From a virus: a stretch of 22,479 bases of DNA. A program made the position numbers and the translations under genes. Shown piece after piece: positions 12,645 through 22,241 of the stretch. The stretch lies in the IMG/VR virus record IMGVR_UViG_3300025276_000235, positions 1-22,479 of that record, one strand, 5' to 3'. Each line of letters opens with the position of its first letter. Positions within the stretch are counted from its first letter, which is position 1. Under the pieces are notes generated by a model. That model saw nothing but the letters and a program-made list of their open reading frames with translations. It was not told where the DNA came from and did not search any database.

Positions 12645-14237
12645 CTACTTTAGTACTTTGTAAACCGCAGGTCCGCCTTGGCCGCTTTGGGACGCTATTG
12701 TCCCTGTAATTCTCCAGTAATGATCATCCGGTATTATTACCCACGCACGCCTCCTACCCCCACCAAAACTATCACCCTCGTCAACATAACCCGGGCTGAA
12801 CACAAGCGTGATCCACGTGCTGTTGTCGGAAGAAACCTGAAAACTTGCAGTATTTCCTACGCCTGAAAACTCAGCAAAAACTTGTATCGGTACGCCCTCA
12901 GTGTTTCGACCATCCTTAGTGTTTGCCTGCCAAGATTGGCTTACACCAACACCGCCACTGCCACCAGAAGCAGCAGCCCAAGTCAAGCCGCCTGCGTTTG
13001 CGCTTTGGGCTGTAAGGACGTAGCCATTTGTAGGGTTATTGCTGACCTTTAAATTTGCTTCGTCTACAATATTGCCGGCAATAACAGTTGCACCGTCAGC
13101 GGTACTGGTGACTTCACCAGAGTGGTTAGGGTGAGTGTAGTTGTTTGCGCTTGCTGCGATGCCGTTTAGTTTCGTATGGTCTGTATCTGTAAACACGTTT
13201 GAGTCAGATGCGGCTTCAACAGCTGCTCTAATCTCAGCGTTGGTCTGGTCAGCAGTAGCAGTAGTTTCAATATTGCCAAGTTTCGTATGGTCTGCATCTG
13301 TAAACACGTTTGAGTCAGTTGCGGCTTCAACAGCTGCTCTAATCTCAGCGTTGGTCTGGTCAGCAGTAGCAGCAGTTTCAATATTGTTAAGTTTCGTATG
13401 GTCTGCATTGGTAAAACTGTTTTCACTCAGCTCGCCATCTTGGATCGAGTAAACGGTGTCACTGTCCGAATTGCCTGTGCCAGCGCCAATAAGTGTGCGA
13501 ATTTCCCCAGCCGTGATATTCGTGTTCAGGCTAGGAACTGTGCCATTGCTAGTAATAGCCGCAAGCACAGGAGTAGCCGCAGTCGCCCATGCTATGTCGG
13601 TCGCCGTGGCGGTCAATATTTGCCCATTTGTCCCCTTTGATAACCGAGCTGTTCCTGCTGCACTTCCGTACAGGATTGACCCCCGAGTTATGGAATCCAA
13701 CTGGTTAATCTCTGTAGTTGTAACAGTTGCACCTGCAAGTTTGTTAAGCTCTGTAGTTGTAACAGTCGCACCTGCAAGTTTGTTAATCTCTGCAGTTGTA
13801 ACAGTTGCACCTGCAAGTTTGTTAAGCTCTGTAGTTGTAACAGTTGCACCTGCAAGTTTGTTAAGCTCTGCAGTTGTAACAGTTGCACCTGCAAGTTTGT
13901 TAATCTCTGCAGTTGTAACAGTCGCACCTGCAAGTTTGTTAAGCTCTGCACCAGTGGCACTTATGGCTGTGCCAGCAAGAGTTAACCCCTGCGTGGTAAT
14001 GGACAACACATTGTTAGAAGCCTGATCTAGTACAGCTATGGATATCCAAGCATTGTTAGCCTCATTACGTACCTTAAGTATGTTAACGTCAGTTTCATAC
14101 CACCACTGGTTAGCATGAGTAGTAGAGGGCTCTGTACTACCGGAGGAGTTAGAGGCTAAGGCAACAAGGGCATTATTAAGGTCTGTCCTAGTGGCTGGGA
14201 AAAGTTGATTCCCAATGGTAAAATCGTGTTGCGACAT
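12645..14237 (-). CDS. Tail fibre / receptor-binding protein with tandem repeats
   Basis: 530-residue structural protein downstream of the tail tip gene. The N-terminal part (MSQHDFTIGNQLFPA … QWWYETD … NAWISI) is a type I associate with marine phage fibres and probably attaches to the tail. Next come six 13-residue repeats (ELNKLAGATVTT), then two near-identical 37-residue units (DADHTKLNNIET … AEIRAAVEAA … SNVFT) and a partial third, then a glycine/serine linker (GGSGG) and a beta-rich C-terminus likely to contact the receptor. Such repeats suit a trimeric fibre shaft. AAGGA precedes the start, which overlaps the previous stop. Confidence 0.85.
   Translation of the reverse strand: MSQHDFTIGNQLFPATRTDLNNALVALASNSSGSTEPSTTHANQWWYETDVNILKVRNEANNAWISIAVLDQASNNVLSITTQGLTLAGTAISATGAELNKLAGATVTTAEINKLAGATVTTAELNKLAGATVTTTELNKLAGATVTTAEINKLAGATVTTTELNKLAGATVTTTEINQLDSITRGSILYGSAAGTARLSKGTNGQILTATATDIAWATAATPVLAAITSNGTVPSLNTNITAGEIRTLIGAGTGNSDSDTVYSIQDGELSENSFTNADHTKLNNIETAATADQTNAEIRAAVEAATDSNVFTDADHTKLGNIETTATADQTNAEIRAAVEAASDSNVFTDTDHTKLNGIAASANNYTHPNHSGEVTSTADGATVIAGNIVDEANLKVSNNPTNGYVLTAQSANAGGLTWAAASGGSGGVGVSQSWQANTKDGRNTEGVPIQVFAEFSGVGNTASFQVSSDNSTWITLVFSPGYVDEGDSFGGGRRRAWVIIPDDHYWRITGTIASQSGQGGPAVYKVLK
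13181..13402. repeat. Two 111-bp direct repeats in the tail fibre gene
   Basis: Copies at 13181-13291 and 13292-13402 differ at only a few positions and encode the 37-residue unit of the fibre. The shared segment TTTCGTATGGT recurs at the end of a third, partial copy to the left. The high nucleotide identity indicates recent duplication or homogenisation rather than ancient protein repeats. Confidence 0.9.
13710..13943. repeat. Six 39-bp tandem repeats in the tail fibre gene
   Basis: Six contiguous copies of a 39-base unit beginning CTCTG(T/C)AGTTGTAACAG, with a few variable sites (T/C in GTAG/GCAG and GTTGCA/GTCGCA; AAG/AAT at the end). They encode the 13-residue shaft repeat E(L/I)NKLAGATVTT(A/T). 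All are in frame and without spacers. Confidence 0.95.
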
Positions 14238-17176
14238 TACGTCACTTCCTTTCCGTAGCCCTGAGCTACATAGTCTAAGGTTGCAGAGTTTGTACTAACT
14301 GAGTTGCCAGTAAAGGTGTTTATGGTAAACCCAGTTCTAGTCTTGTTTGTCATGGTGTACCTGTCTCCGTTAGCTAAATTGGCTAAAGATATTCCTACAG
14401 CTGGGGCAACCTTGAATGGCGTGGCGTACGTTACGTTTTTAGTTCCAGTAAAGACAACACCACTCTCAGAAGCGACCCTGTCGGGCATGTCCACAACAAC
14501 AGCCAGTTCTTTGACAACAGGACTTGCGTTGACGTTAGTAGAGCCTAACACAACCCTAAACTCAAAGGCCCGTGCAGTTACATCAGCTACACTAAGGGGA
14601 AGCCAGTCAGTCCAAGTAGGTGAAGCGGTAGGGTCCCCTGTTGTGTGTCGCAACTCTAAAGATACAGATGTATCGTCAGACCCCACGGGGCTCTGATAGT
14701 CAAAAAGACCCGACCTACTGTCAAACGTACCTGTAGCAGCATCAAAAGTTTCCTTGTAGTCGAACCTACCAGTAAGAAGGGTGCTGCTAAGTCTGCTGGT
14801 AAAAACAGCCCCAAGGTCTATGCCACTAGAAAAGTAGTACGTCCCAGAACTTACAAACTGCCCACCTGTAAACTGTAGCACAAGGTGGTTGGGGGCGCTG
14901 GCAAGCTCAAAGCTAGAAGACTCTTTTTCCAAGTTGGTGAGTGTGCCAGAGAACGAGGGGCTTTCTTGACGAGTTTCTATTAAGTTTAACTGCTCTAAGC
15001 CTGCGCTGGTAGTTATAAACTGAGCAGCGTTGTTGGAGACATTAGAGCCACTAAACGTATCATCTACAGCTTTAATAAAGTAAGTGCCTGTACCAGCGTC
15101 TTGGAGGACTAAGTTGTTAGTGCCTGCAGAAACTTCAGCTACAAGAACAGAGGAGTCGTAGTCTGAGCCACTGGGTTGTGGAGAATACTTAATAATGTAG
15201 TGTGCCAAATCTAAGTCAGGTACTGGTGTCCAGCTAAGGTATAGAGTTGTGCCTACCACGCTGCCCGAGAAGTTAGTGACATCAGCAGGCGGCAACCCCG
15301 GAAGACTAACTCGGTGTCTTAGTGTATAAACCCAATCACCGGTAACTCCCAGAGTGTTAGTGCTCCTAACTCTGATGTCATAGAGGGTCTCTAGTATAGA
15401 GGGGACCTCAATCCTCTCTGTGCCAACAAAGCTACCCAGAGTCCCTACCGATGTAAAATTCGGGTCAGTAGTAAGAGACTTGTTGATCTGCACCTCTGCA
15501 GAACTTAGGGTACTACTTGTGTTGGTTACATCAAGTAAAAGAACTCCCATGCTTTTACCCAGAATCTTCCTAATCTCTTGGCTTGGGGTTATTGTAAGAG
15601 TAGGTGTCGCAAAAGGGTCCAACAGGGTCGTGTTGTCTCTCTCGTAGACTACGCTGTCGAGAACCTCGTCGTAGACAGACTGTGCAGTTTCTCTCAGAGT
15701 CATGGTAACTTGTAGGTCTTGTTGACCTGTCATTCCAAACGACCAAGTTATTACTTGAAAGTGCTTATTAGTCCAACCAAACCTTGTGTTAGTGAGACTT
15801 ACATTGTCACCAACCTGTAGTCCTAAAGTCCTCAGGCCAAAAGAGGCGTTAATAGTAAGTTGCTGCCTGTTACTCTCTAAGCTGATCCGAGCAATTCGCC
15901 TCGCTTCGATACTGTTATCCGTAAAGGGTAAGTCTACGTCAGCAACAGCCTCCTGACCACCGTCAACGACGAGGAAGGGGTTGGGGTTTGCTACTGTGTT
16001 TTCAGGAACCTGTGGGTAGTCAGTAACTTGCCAATTAGATTCTGCCCCACGAAAGGTGCCCTTTACAGTGTTGTAGTTGTCTCTACGAGAATGACGTGTG
16101 CTTACTTCTATGGGGGACCGAAGGTCATCCTCATTTAAGCTCATCACGGGGTTTGTCCAATAAGCAGGTTTCATACGCCACTTACCCTGAGAGTACCACA
16201 AAGAGCCCCCCATACAAGTTAACAGGTCACTTAACAGGTCGTAGGGTGTCAGTGCAGTAGTAAAAGAGCCATTACAAGTGTACCGAGTAGTGCCATCATC
16301 TGTGTTATTCTGATTACACACAGTGACAGCAGAGTTAACTAAAGTATCGTCTATATTAGCTGGTAGCTCTTTAAGACCATACTCCGATGTTAAGTAATCT
16401 CTTATGCACAGGGCAGGGTTGTCTGACCACGCAGTTGTAGAAGTGGCAGGGTTGTAGACCTTCTTACCCTTAACTTCCGCTGTTATACTAGGTACACCGT
16501 TGGGAAACGCACTCTGATCATACTCAAGACGCACATACATGTAGGCTATGCCAGATAGCTTATGATTAGCTGTCCATTTTGAATCAGACTCTGCTACAAG
16601 TTCAGTATCGGCTGCTTGGTTAGTTGTACCGGTGTGAAAGTTTATCTTTATGAGGGGAACTGTAGATGATGTATAACGCATAAAGCACCCGTTGGTCTCA
16701 CGATCATCTCCGGTTTGCCCTGAGCAATCGTCGCCATTGTAATCTCTCACAACCCCCGTTGTGACTTTCTTAAGAAACTTGTCAGGGCCGGTGACGTTAC
16801 CGTTGCCATCAAGGGTAAGCTCTTCGTCTTCTATGTAGACCTTGTCAAAGGATTCAACCTCATGCCCAGCTACTGCAATAATACGGTGGTATATAATATT
16901 ATTAGTGCCTGTAGACTCGTCATACAGTACAGCCCCACCAACACGCATCTTACCGTAGATTATTGAGTGGTCTAATGCCGACCCCATAGCATTTACTTGA
17001 TAGCCACGGTTAGCCCCTTGAGACTTAGGTCTGGGGGCAAGGGCATTAAGTGCTAGACCCAGACCCACGTTCAAGGCAAAGGCACCAAGACTGAGTCCAA
17101 AGCCTGCGGTAAGGCTAAAGGTTATTACACCGGGCGCAGCAAGTGCGCCGACGACTATAAATAGGGCTGAAGCCAT
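14237..17176 (-). CDS. Tail tip / host specificity protein, lambda J-like
   Basis: Large 979-residue tail protein at the end of the tail-tip block, placed as J is in lambda. The first 48 residues are strongly hydrophobic and glycine-rich (ALFIVVGALAAPGVITF …), as in several phage tip proteins. A conserved tip region follows (YQVNAMGSALDHSIIYGKMRVGGAVLY, CIRDYLTSEYGLKE), then a fibronectin type III-like domain near residues 620-715 (PPADVTNFSG … LYLSWTPVPD … YIIKYSP) and beta-rich C-terminal domains. It would form the central tip and contact the host surface. GGAAGG lies seven bases upstream. It overlaps neighbours at both ends as TAATG. Confidence 0.9.
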   Translation of the reverse strand: MASALFIVVGALAAPGVITFSLTAGFGLSLGAFALNVGLGLALNALAPRPKSQGANRGYQVNAMGSALDHSIIYGKMRVGGAVLYDESTGTNNIIYHRIIAVAGHEVESFDKVYIEDEELTLDGNGNVTGPDKFLKKVTTGVVRDYNGDDCSGQTGDDRETNGCFMRYTSSTVPLIKINFHTGTTNQAADTELVAESDSKWTANHKLSGIAYMYVRLEYDQSAFPNGVPSITAEVKGKKVYNPATSTTAWSDNPALCIRDYLTSEYGLKELPANIDDTLVNSAVTVCNQNNTDDGTTRYTCNGSFTTALTPYDLLSDLLTCMGGSLWYSQGKWRMKPAYWTNPVMSLNEDDLRSPIEVSTRHSRRDNYNTVKGTFRGAESNWQVTDYPQVPENTVANPNPFLVVDGGQEAVADVDLPFTDNSIEARRIARISLESNRQQLTINASFGLRTLGLQVGDNVSLTNTRFGWTNKHFQVITWSFGMTGQQDLQVTMTLRETAQSVYDEVLDSVVYERDNTTLLDPFATPTLTITPSQEIRKILGKSMGVLLLDVTNTSSTLSSAEVQINKSLTTDPNFTSVGTLGSFVGTERIEVPSILETLYDIRVRSTNTLGVTGDWVYTLRHRVSLPGLPPADVTNFSGSVVGTTLYLSWTPVPDLDLAHYIIKYSPQPSGSDYDSSVLVAEVSAGTNNLVLQDAGTGTYFIKAVDDTFSGSNVSNNAAQFITTSAGLEQLNLIETRQESPSFSGTLTNLEKESSSFELASAPNHLVLQFTGGQFVSSGTYYFSSGIDLGAVFTSRLSSTLLTGRFDYKETFDAATGTFDSRSGLFDYQSPVGSDDTSVSLELRHTTGDPTASPTWTDWLPLSVADVTARAFEFRVVLGSTNVNASPVVKELAVVVDMPDRVASESGVVFTGTKNVTYATPFKVAPAVGISLANLANGDRYTMTNKTRTGFTINTFTGNSVSTNSATLDYVAQGYGKEVT

Positions 17177-17586
17177 TAAATTACCTTCCAGTACAGGTCA
17201 AGTTTAGGGTCTAGCTTAATAGGAGTTAGACCGTTAGTGTCTACAAAAAACCCATAGCCGCCCTTAACTACTCCGTAGGAGTGCCCCACAAGCCCCTGTA
17301 CGTCAGGCTTGGCTACGACACAACCGTCAGCTGGCCCTAAAGTAAAACTAAGCTTCTTGTTCAGATACCCGTTAAAAGACTTAACCTCGTGTTTAAGACA
17401 GGCTCTTATGTAGGCCCTTTTAGCAGCTCTAAAATCAGAATAACCCTGTAACTGCTCGTCGGACAAGTCTACGTCAAAACACTCTTTGGCATACTTAATA
17501 GCAAAAGCTATGCAATCGTGTTCACCCCAGACAAAAGGTTTGGTCCAATACTTAGACAAGAACTCGTCCACTAAACACGGTTCCAT
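17176..17586 (-). CDS. DUF6950 / NlpC-P60-like tail peptidase
   Basis: 136-residue protein with the FVWGEHDCIAFAIKYA start typical of DUF6950/NlpC-P60-related phage tail proteins. C25 is the probable nucleophile and H102 in GLVGHSYGVV the probable base, with a strand GPADGCVVAK between. It occupies the lambda K position, just before the J-like gene, and may cleave peptidoglycan during DNA entry. The start overlaps the preceding gene by 16 bases. Confidence 0.8.
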   Translation of the reverse strand: MEPCLVDEFLSKYWTKPFVWGEHDCIAFAIKYAKECFDVDLSDEQLQGYSDFRAAKRAYIRACLKHEVKSFNGYLNKKLSFTLGPADGCVVAKPDVQGLVGHSYGVVKGGYGFFVDTNGLTPIKLDPKLDLYWKVI

Positions 17587-18167
17587 AAAGTTTTCCTATC
17601 CTGCATGTCCTCTAAGAAATCTAAGCCTTCGTCTGTAGGGTATTTAGATTTCTGATAACCAGATGTAAAACGGGCAACTCTAGCCCTTTCAAGGTCAATC
17701 AACTTGTTTTCTACCTGAAGCTCGATAACTGAACTCTCAAAAGACTCAGAAATATTCATCTGATCCATGTACCCAGAGAAGATAGGGTTCAAGTTACCGT
17801 TACCACTACTGGTACCAAAGTAGATGTTAGCTACACGACCCTGATAAGGTTCACTAAGGGCTAAAGCCAGAAGTGGGTCAGTTACTCCACTTAAGGTTAT
17901 GCTGGCCCCCTTTACATCAAGGTTAGAGGTTTCATCTATTGCGGAGATGCTCAACAGGCTACTTACACCAGTGTAGGTCTTTGCTATAGTGCCCATCTGC
18001 CCAGCTGAAATACTCCCTTGACCTGTCCACAGGCGAACTTCTTTAGAAGCTCCTGTGCTGGGGTCATCACTAAACAGAAGTTCAACGGCGAAAAAGGGGA
18101 AAACTGTATCTGAGTTTATGTCAGCATCGGTCGTAGATATAAGGTCTCTTGACCCATAATTGGACAT
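17571..18167 (-). CDS. Minor tail / hub-like protein
   Basis: 198 residues in the lambda L-like position. Conserved-looking segments are FPFFAVELLFSDD, RLWTGQGSI, SLLSISAIDETS, ASITLSGV, ALSEPYQGRVANIYFG and a C-terminal RFTSGYQKSKYPTDEG followed by LEDMQD. This combination is familiar from siphovirus tail-tip proteins of marine phages (DUF2163-like in general plan). Expected to be a baseplate or tip component. A strong GAGGAG lies seven bases before the ATG. Confidence 0.75.
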   Translation of the reverse strand: MSNYGSRDLISTTDADINSDTVFPFFAVELLFSDDPSTGASKEVRLWTGQGSISAGQMGTIAKTYTGVSSLLSISAIDETSNLDVKGASITLSGVTDPLLALALSEPYQGRVANIYFGTSSGNGNLNPIFSGYMDQMNISESFESSVIELQVENKLIDLERARVARFTSGYQKSKYPTDEGLDFLEDMQDRKTLWNRV

Positions 18168-18178
18168 TCAGTATCTCC

Positions 18179-18484
18179 TCAAGGGTTCCAAGGCAGCCCA
18201 GAGGCTTTGGGGGTTTTTACTTTGCCCATCGCCACCGAAAGGCTCGACTCAGTAGCAGTCTGAGAGACTTCCCCCCAGACCCAACTTACTAACTGTTCTT
18301 GAGTCACGTCAGAAAAAGTAGTAAAGTCAGGGTCAGAAGCATCTGGTGTCAGCGTTACTGTTCCTCTGGACTGCAATATATCTTGTCCGTCAGTCGCTGT
18401 ACATTCCCAAGAGACCTTGTCAATGCCCCCTGTTGCCACATCTCGCTCACAATCTAGAATCTCCCACGTATACACTATAGACAT
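18179..18484 (-). CDS. DUF7936-like phage protein
   Basis: 101-residue protein starting with a beta-rich YTWEILDCERDVATGG, then VSWECTATDG, the conserved-looking TLTPDASDPDFTTFSDVTQEQ and VSWVWG, and a C-terminal TPKASGLPWNP. This order matches what I recall of DUF7936, a small phage family of unknown function. AAGGAG sits seven bases before the ATG. It lies in the tail-tip block, so it may be a structural or assembly protein. Confidence 0.7.
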   Translation of the reverse strand: MSIVYTWEILDCERDVATGGIDKVSWECTATDGQDILQSRGTVTLTPDASDPDFTTFSDVTQEQLVSWVWGEVSQTATESSLSVAMGKVKTPKASGLPWNP

Positions 18485-18495
18485 TAGTTTACTCC

Positions 18496-19089
18496 TTATA
18501 CTATGACTTCTACGGCTTCAAACTTTATACCATAAGTAGAAGCACTGTTTATTGACCATGAAGTAACACTCTGTGCTAGTCTGAAGACCCCCTTAGGGCT
18601 TGCTAGGTTTGCTGTACCAGTAGCACTTGTGTACGTATGCCTAAGTGTAGGCCAGATGTTTACAGTACCATCTGTAGATATGTCTTCAAGTACTTGGTGT
18701 AGCCTAGCAGTAGCGGCAGACCCAAGTTGTAGGTAGTCACCAGCCTTAAGTGTGCCAGTCAGAACGACACTAACCGCATCAGCCCCCACAGTGCCTGTGA
18801 CCACGCATGAACTACAAGTCCCCCTTGGCGTAGCATAGTCAGGGTCACCTAATAGGAAGGAGCCGTGAGAGCCTTTAAGGCCAACTAGCATAGCTTTCCA
18901 CTCAGCAGCTAAGTCACGTTTTACTGGGGGAATGCTGACCGAGGCTTCCCACCTCTGTCCACCATGTACGATAGTCTGTTGCTTATACGTGAAGGGAGAC
19001 TGAGAGGTAGCTACAGCATTGACTGCACGTAATTCAATACTTTCAATCCCTATAGTCGTTGGTGTACTTAGTGGGTACGTCAGTGCCAT
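18496..19089 (-). CDS. Distal tail-like minor tail protein
   Basis: 197-residue beta-rich protein directly after the tape measure, in the lambda M-like position. The N-terminal part (TPTTIGIESIELRAVNAV … GGQRWEASVSIPPV … WKAMLVGLKGSHGSFLLGDPDYATPRG) is typical of distal tail or adaptor proteins that link the tube to the tip complex. The C-terminal part is a barrel-like domain with GDYLQLG. A CSSC pair near residue 92 could bind metal or form a disulphide. AAAGGAAG precedes the ATG. Confidence 0.75.
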   Translation of the reverse strand: MALTYPLSTPTTIGIESIELRAVNAVATSQSPFTYKQQTIVHGGQRWEASVSIPPVKRDLAAEWKAMLVGLKGSHGSFLLGDPDYATPRGTCSSCVVTGTVGADAVSVVLTGTLKAGDYLQLGSAATARLHQVLEDISTDGTVNIWPTLRHTYTSATGTANLASPKGVFRLAQSVTSWSINSASTYGIKFEAVEVIV

Positions 19090-19103
19090 CTGTTATACTT
19101 CCT

Positions 19104-22100
19104 TTACCCGAAGGTTGCTTTCATTTGTCCACCACGGCGACGATCATTAATAATAGAACTTTTAGTCAGACTGGCAATCTGTGGTGCAGCCTGTGCAATG
19201 AGCTTCTTGACACTCTCGTCACCATTAGCTGCAAAGTTAAAGTTCTGATGAATGACAACGTCACCTGAGCCACCTTCTGCCTGTACCCCTAACTTACCAT
19301 TGGCACCACGCTTGAGTGGCATAATAGCTTCTGGGCCAGCTTCACCCATGAGACCTGTACGACCGCCTGACATACCAAAGTTAGTAGGAGAGCCTACGAC
19401 ACCACCACTAGCAAAAGGTATTACGTTGCCACCGTACATAGCGTTGCCATTAGCATTACCCATTACGTTTCCGAGGCCCCTATAAATAGCCCCAGAAATA
19501 CCAGTACCTGCTTCAGCACTTCCTACGAGTCGTTTAACGACAAGGACTTCATACAGTTCTTTTATGATAGCCCTAGCCATGTCCCTGAAGGCATCCTTAA
19601 CTGACTTAGTACCCTCAACCATAGACATAAAGGCGTCACCCATACTACCAGAAATACTATCTGCTAAGGCTTCCTGTGCTTCCTTTAGTTCTTTTGCGAG
19701 AGCTTTCCGTCTTTCATTCGCCTCTTCTAAGAACCTAACACGCTTTTCTTCCGCAGCTATTATTTTAGCAACTCTCATTATTTCATTACCGGCCCTGATC
19801 TGACCCGCCTTGTCCATTGCTTCTATCTTGTCTTTAGCTTTGTCATACAGTTGCATTTTAATAGTTTGTAGAATTATCTCTTCTTCTGTAAGGCCTATAA
19901 GTGCCTCACGTTTTTTGATATTCCAACCCAGAGCCTGAGCTTCTTTACTAAGTATTTCGTATACCTTTACCTCTTCTTTGCCACCGCCCGTTCTGTTCGG
20001 CTTCAATTTCGCCTTCAGCGCAAGTTCCTCTAAAGTAGCATCTCGAACACCCTCTTGTGCCGTCAGGCGGGCTTGAACCGATGCTGTTATTTGATCCTCA
20101 GTCAAAGTACGGTCGTTGCCAAGTTTGTCTTGCTGTCTTCTTAATTCGTCGCCCTCACGCTGAACCTTGAGCTCTTCTCTGAGATACGTACCCTCTGCTG
20201 CTGCCTCTTGGGTGCTGCGTCCCTCTTCTAAGACTTCTATTCGCCTTCTTATAACCTGTTCCGAATCCCCAAGGTTAAGGGTCTTGTCTAGGAAGGTCTG
20301 ATAGGCATCTGCCGCACGTTCAATTTGTGCAGCTAACTCTCTGGCGGCTGCTACTGTTTCCTGCATCCTCTCCAGTGCATCCTCAGCGGCGTGCTTCCTC
20401 TTCACAGCAGCTCCAGCGGCTTTACCAGCTTCTGTTGCCAAATCCTGCATAGTGTTAAACTCTGCGGTGGTTAGTTTCAACGCTTCGTGTCCAGACATAG
20501 CCCTGTGAAAAGCAGTCGTTTTAGCTTGTTCTATCTCAAGGTCACGGGCGTTTTTCAGATCACCCTCTGTCTTCATCAGGGCGACATTGAAGTCTTCTTC
20601 CTTCTTGTTAGAGGCAGTAGTTTGGTCTACTATCCTCTGATTAAAGGCGTAGACCTTATTAAGATGAGCTACATCTTTAGCATTGGCAGCTTCTATAGCC
20701 CTCTGTTCGCCCTCAAGGTGCTTGATGTTTGCCTGACGCATTTGCAGCGCTAGTCTTTTCTTTTTCGCCTGTGCATCTGCCGCCGCTTGATCTGTTTCTG
20801 CTTGAAGCTCTGCTGCTTCTATTTGCTGATCAACCATAAGGCCCAGAATACCTGTTTCCTGCATGAACAGGCGTACTTGATCTTGAAGCAGTCCTTTACG
20901 ACCCTTAGTGATCTTATTTAGTTCGTACCCAAGAGTAATCAGGTCTTGTTCGGAGTCGATTGGTGCGGAAAGGGCAATGGCTAGGTCGTCTATGTCTTTC
21001 TCTAGTTCCCCAATGGCTGTTGCATGTTGAAAAACCTTACCTGCCGCCGCTGCAGTGGCCAATGCCTCAGTTCCTTTCATCTCCTTTAGAGACTTTTGCA
21101 TATCTGCAAGTATGCCATCTTTCTGTATAATTACCTTACCGATAATAGGGATGTGTTGGAATATTAGTTTATTAAACTTTGACTGCGATTGTACACCAAA
21201 AGTTTGGCTGATCTCTTCTCGGACGTCCTTAAGGTCTATCGCCCTCATCTCTTTTAGCAGCTTAGAGAGTTCATACCGTGCAAGAGTCATAGGTGCCTTT
21301 AAGACACTGTCAAGTTGACCCCCCATATTCTGTATTTCACCTATCTTACTTGAAAGCTCGGAGAACGATTCAGTAAGGTCTTCTATAGCCTTTTCAGCCC
21401 TGTACGTCTGGTAGACTAAGTTGGCAAATGCAGCTATACCAGCGATGACAGCACCTATAATCGCACCCCCAGTACCAAAGATACCAGCGAACTGAGAACC
21501 CTGTTGCCCGAAAGCTACGAGTGCGTTCTGCCCCGAGGCAATTTGAACAATAAAGTCATTGACCTGATAACCAGCTTGTTGCAGACCAACTGATACAAAC
21601 CTCTTAGTTTTCTGCGTTGCCCTATACGCTTGGTCTCCGTAACGAGCAAACTGGTTTCCTGCGTCTACGATAGCGCCACGTTTAAGTGCATTGGTGAAAT
21701 CATGGTAGTCTTTTGTAAGGGCTTTAAGTGCTTGCCTACCTTCTGCAGTCTTATCACCACCCCAAGCAAGGTTTATACCCGTCACCGCATCCTTGTACAT
21801 TTCTAGGGCCGCATACGAACTGCTGTATTGCCTCTTAAGCTTTTCTACCTTTGCGGTTTGCTTGTCAGTCTTCTTGATAGACTCATCTATTATCTTATTC
21901 TTACGCTTTCTTTGAGCTATATCAACCTTATCTGTTTGAACGTAGTCCTTAAGTCTGGACTCCTCTGCCTTGAGCATCCTCATATGGTTGTTAAACTGCG
22001 TATCTTGTTGTTTTTCAGTCATCTGACCTAACGCAAGATCGTCTGACCTAATTTTAAGTAACTTGCTGTAAAGTTGATTGTATTGCTTAGTAGCATTCAT

Positions 22101-22241
22101 GCCCCTCTTCATGGCATGACCTTCTTTGTCGTGAGCAACTATGCGATCTTTACTGGCAGCGCCAAGTTCAAGCAGATAGCTAGTGGCTTGCTTGATCTCG
22201 TCTTTACCGTAAATCATAAACCGGAGGTCAACTGTGGGCAT
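19104..22241 (-). CDS. Tail tape measure protein
   Basis: 1045-residue protein that sets tail length and is ejected with DNA. It is long and mostly helical, with extensive charged coiled-coil regions, one hydrophobic stretch at about 254-280 (GTGGAIIGAVIAGIAAFANLV) of the type proposed to insert in membranes, and a lambda-H-like C-terminus with FASGGVV, MGEAGPEAIMPL and a final basic RRRGGQMKATFG. At the usual 1.5 angstrom per residue the tail would be about 150 nm (inference). AAGGAC precedes the ATG, which overlaps the chaperone stop as TAATG. Confidence 0.95.
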   Translation of the reverse strand: MPTVDLRFMIYGKDEIKQATSYLLELGAASKDRIVAHDKEGHAMKRGMNATKQYNQLYSKLLKIRSDDLALGQMTEKQQDTQFNNHMRMLKAEESRLKDYVQTDKVDIAQRKRKNKIIDESIKKTDKQTAKVEKLKRQYSSSYAALEMYKDAVTGINLAWGGDKTAEGRQALKALTKDYHDFTNALKRGAIVDAGNQFARYGDQAYRATQKTKRFVSVGLQQAGYQVNDFIVQIASGQNALVAFGQQGSQFAGIFGTGGAIIGAVIAGIAAFANLVYQTYRAEKAIEDLTESFSELSSKIGEIQNMGGQLDSVLKAPMTLARYELSKLLKEMRAIDLKDVREEISQTFGVQSQSKFNKLIFQHIPIIGKVIIQKDGILADMQKSLKEMKGTEALATAAAAGKVFQHATAIGELEKDIDDLAIALSAPIDSEQDLITLGYELNKITKGRKGLLQDQVRLFMQETGILGLMVDQQIEAAELQAETDQAAADAQAKKKRLALQMRQANIKHLEGEQRAIEAANAKDVAHLNKVYAFNQRIVDQTTASNKKEEDFNVALMKTEGDLKNARDLEIEQAKTTAFHRAMSGHEALKLTTAEFNTMQDLATEAGKAAGAAVKRKHAAEDALERMQETVAAARELAAQIERAADAYQTFLDKTLNLGDSEQVIRRRIEVLEEGRSTQEAAAEGTYLREELKVQREGDELRRQQDKLGNDRTLTEDQITASVQARLTAQEGVRDATLEELALKAKLKPNRTGGGKEEVKVYEILSKEAQALGWNIKKREALIGLTEEEIILQTIKMQLYDKAKDKIEAMDKAGQIRAGNEIMRVAKIIAAEEKRVRFLEEANERRKALAKELKEAQEALADSISGSMGDAFMSMVEGTKSVKDAFRDMARAIIKELYEVLVVKRLVGSAEAGTGISGAIYRGLGNVMGNANGNAMYGGNVIPFASGGVVGSPTNFGMSGGRTGLMGEAGPEAIMPLKRGANGKLGVQAEGGSGDVVIHQNFNFAANGDESVKKLIAQAAPQIASLTKSSIINDRRRGGQMKATFG

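Noticed and set aside
13710-13943. Possible CRISPR array
   Set aside because: The 39-bp units are contiguous, without unique spacers, and lie in frame within a coding sequence.
13166-13960. Alternative-frame ORFs on the - strand inside the fibre gene
   Set aside because: Leucine/glutamine-rich translations produced by the same tandem repeats out of frame, not independent genes.
13456-14025. A long open frame (189 codons) on the + strand, opposite the tail fibre gene
   Set aside because: Its repeats are the antisense of the 39-bp units. Repeats with a length divisible by three keep all frames open. It has no credible ribosome site and is antisense to a clear gene.
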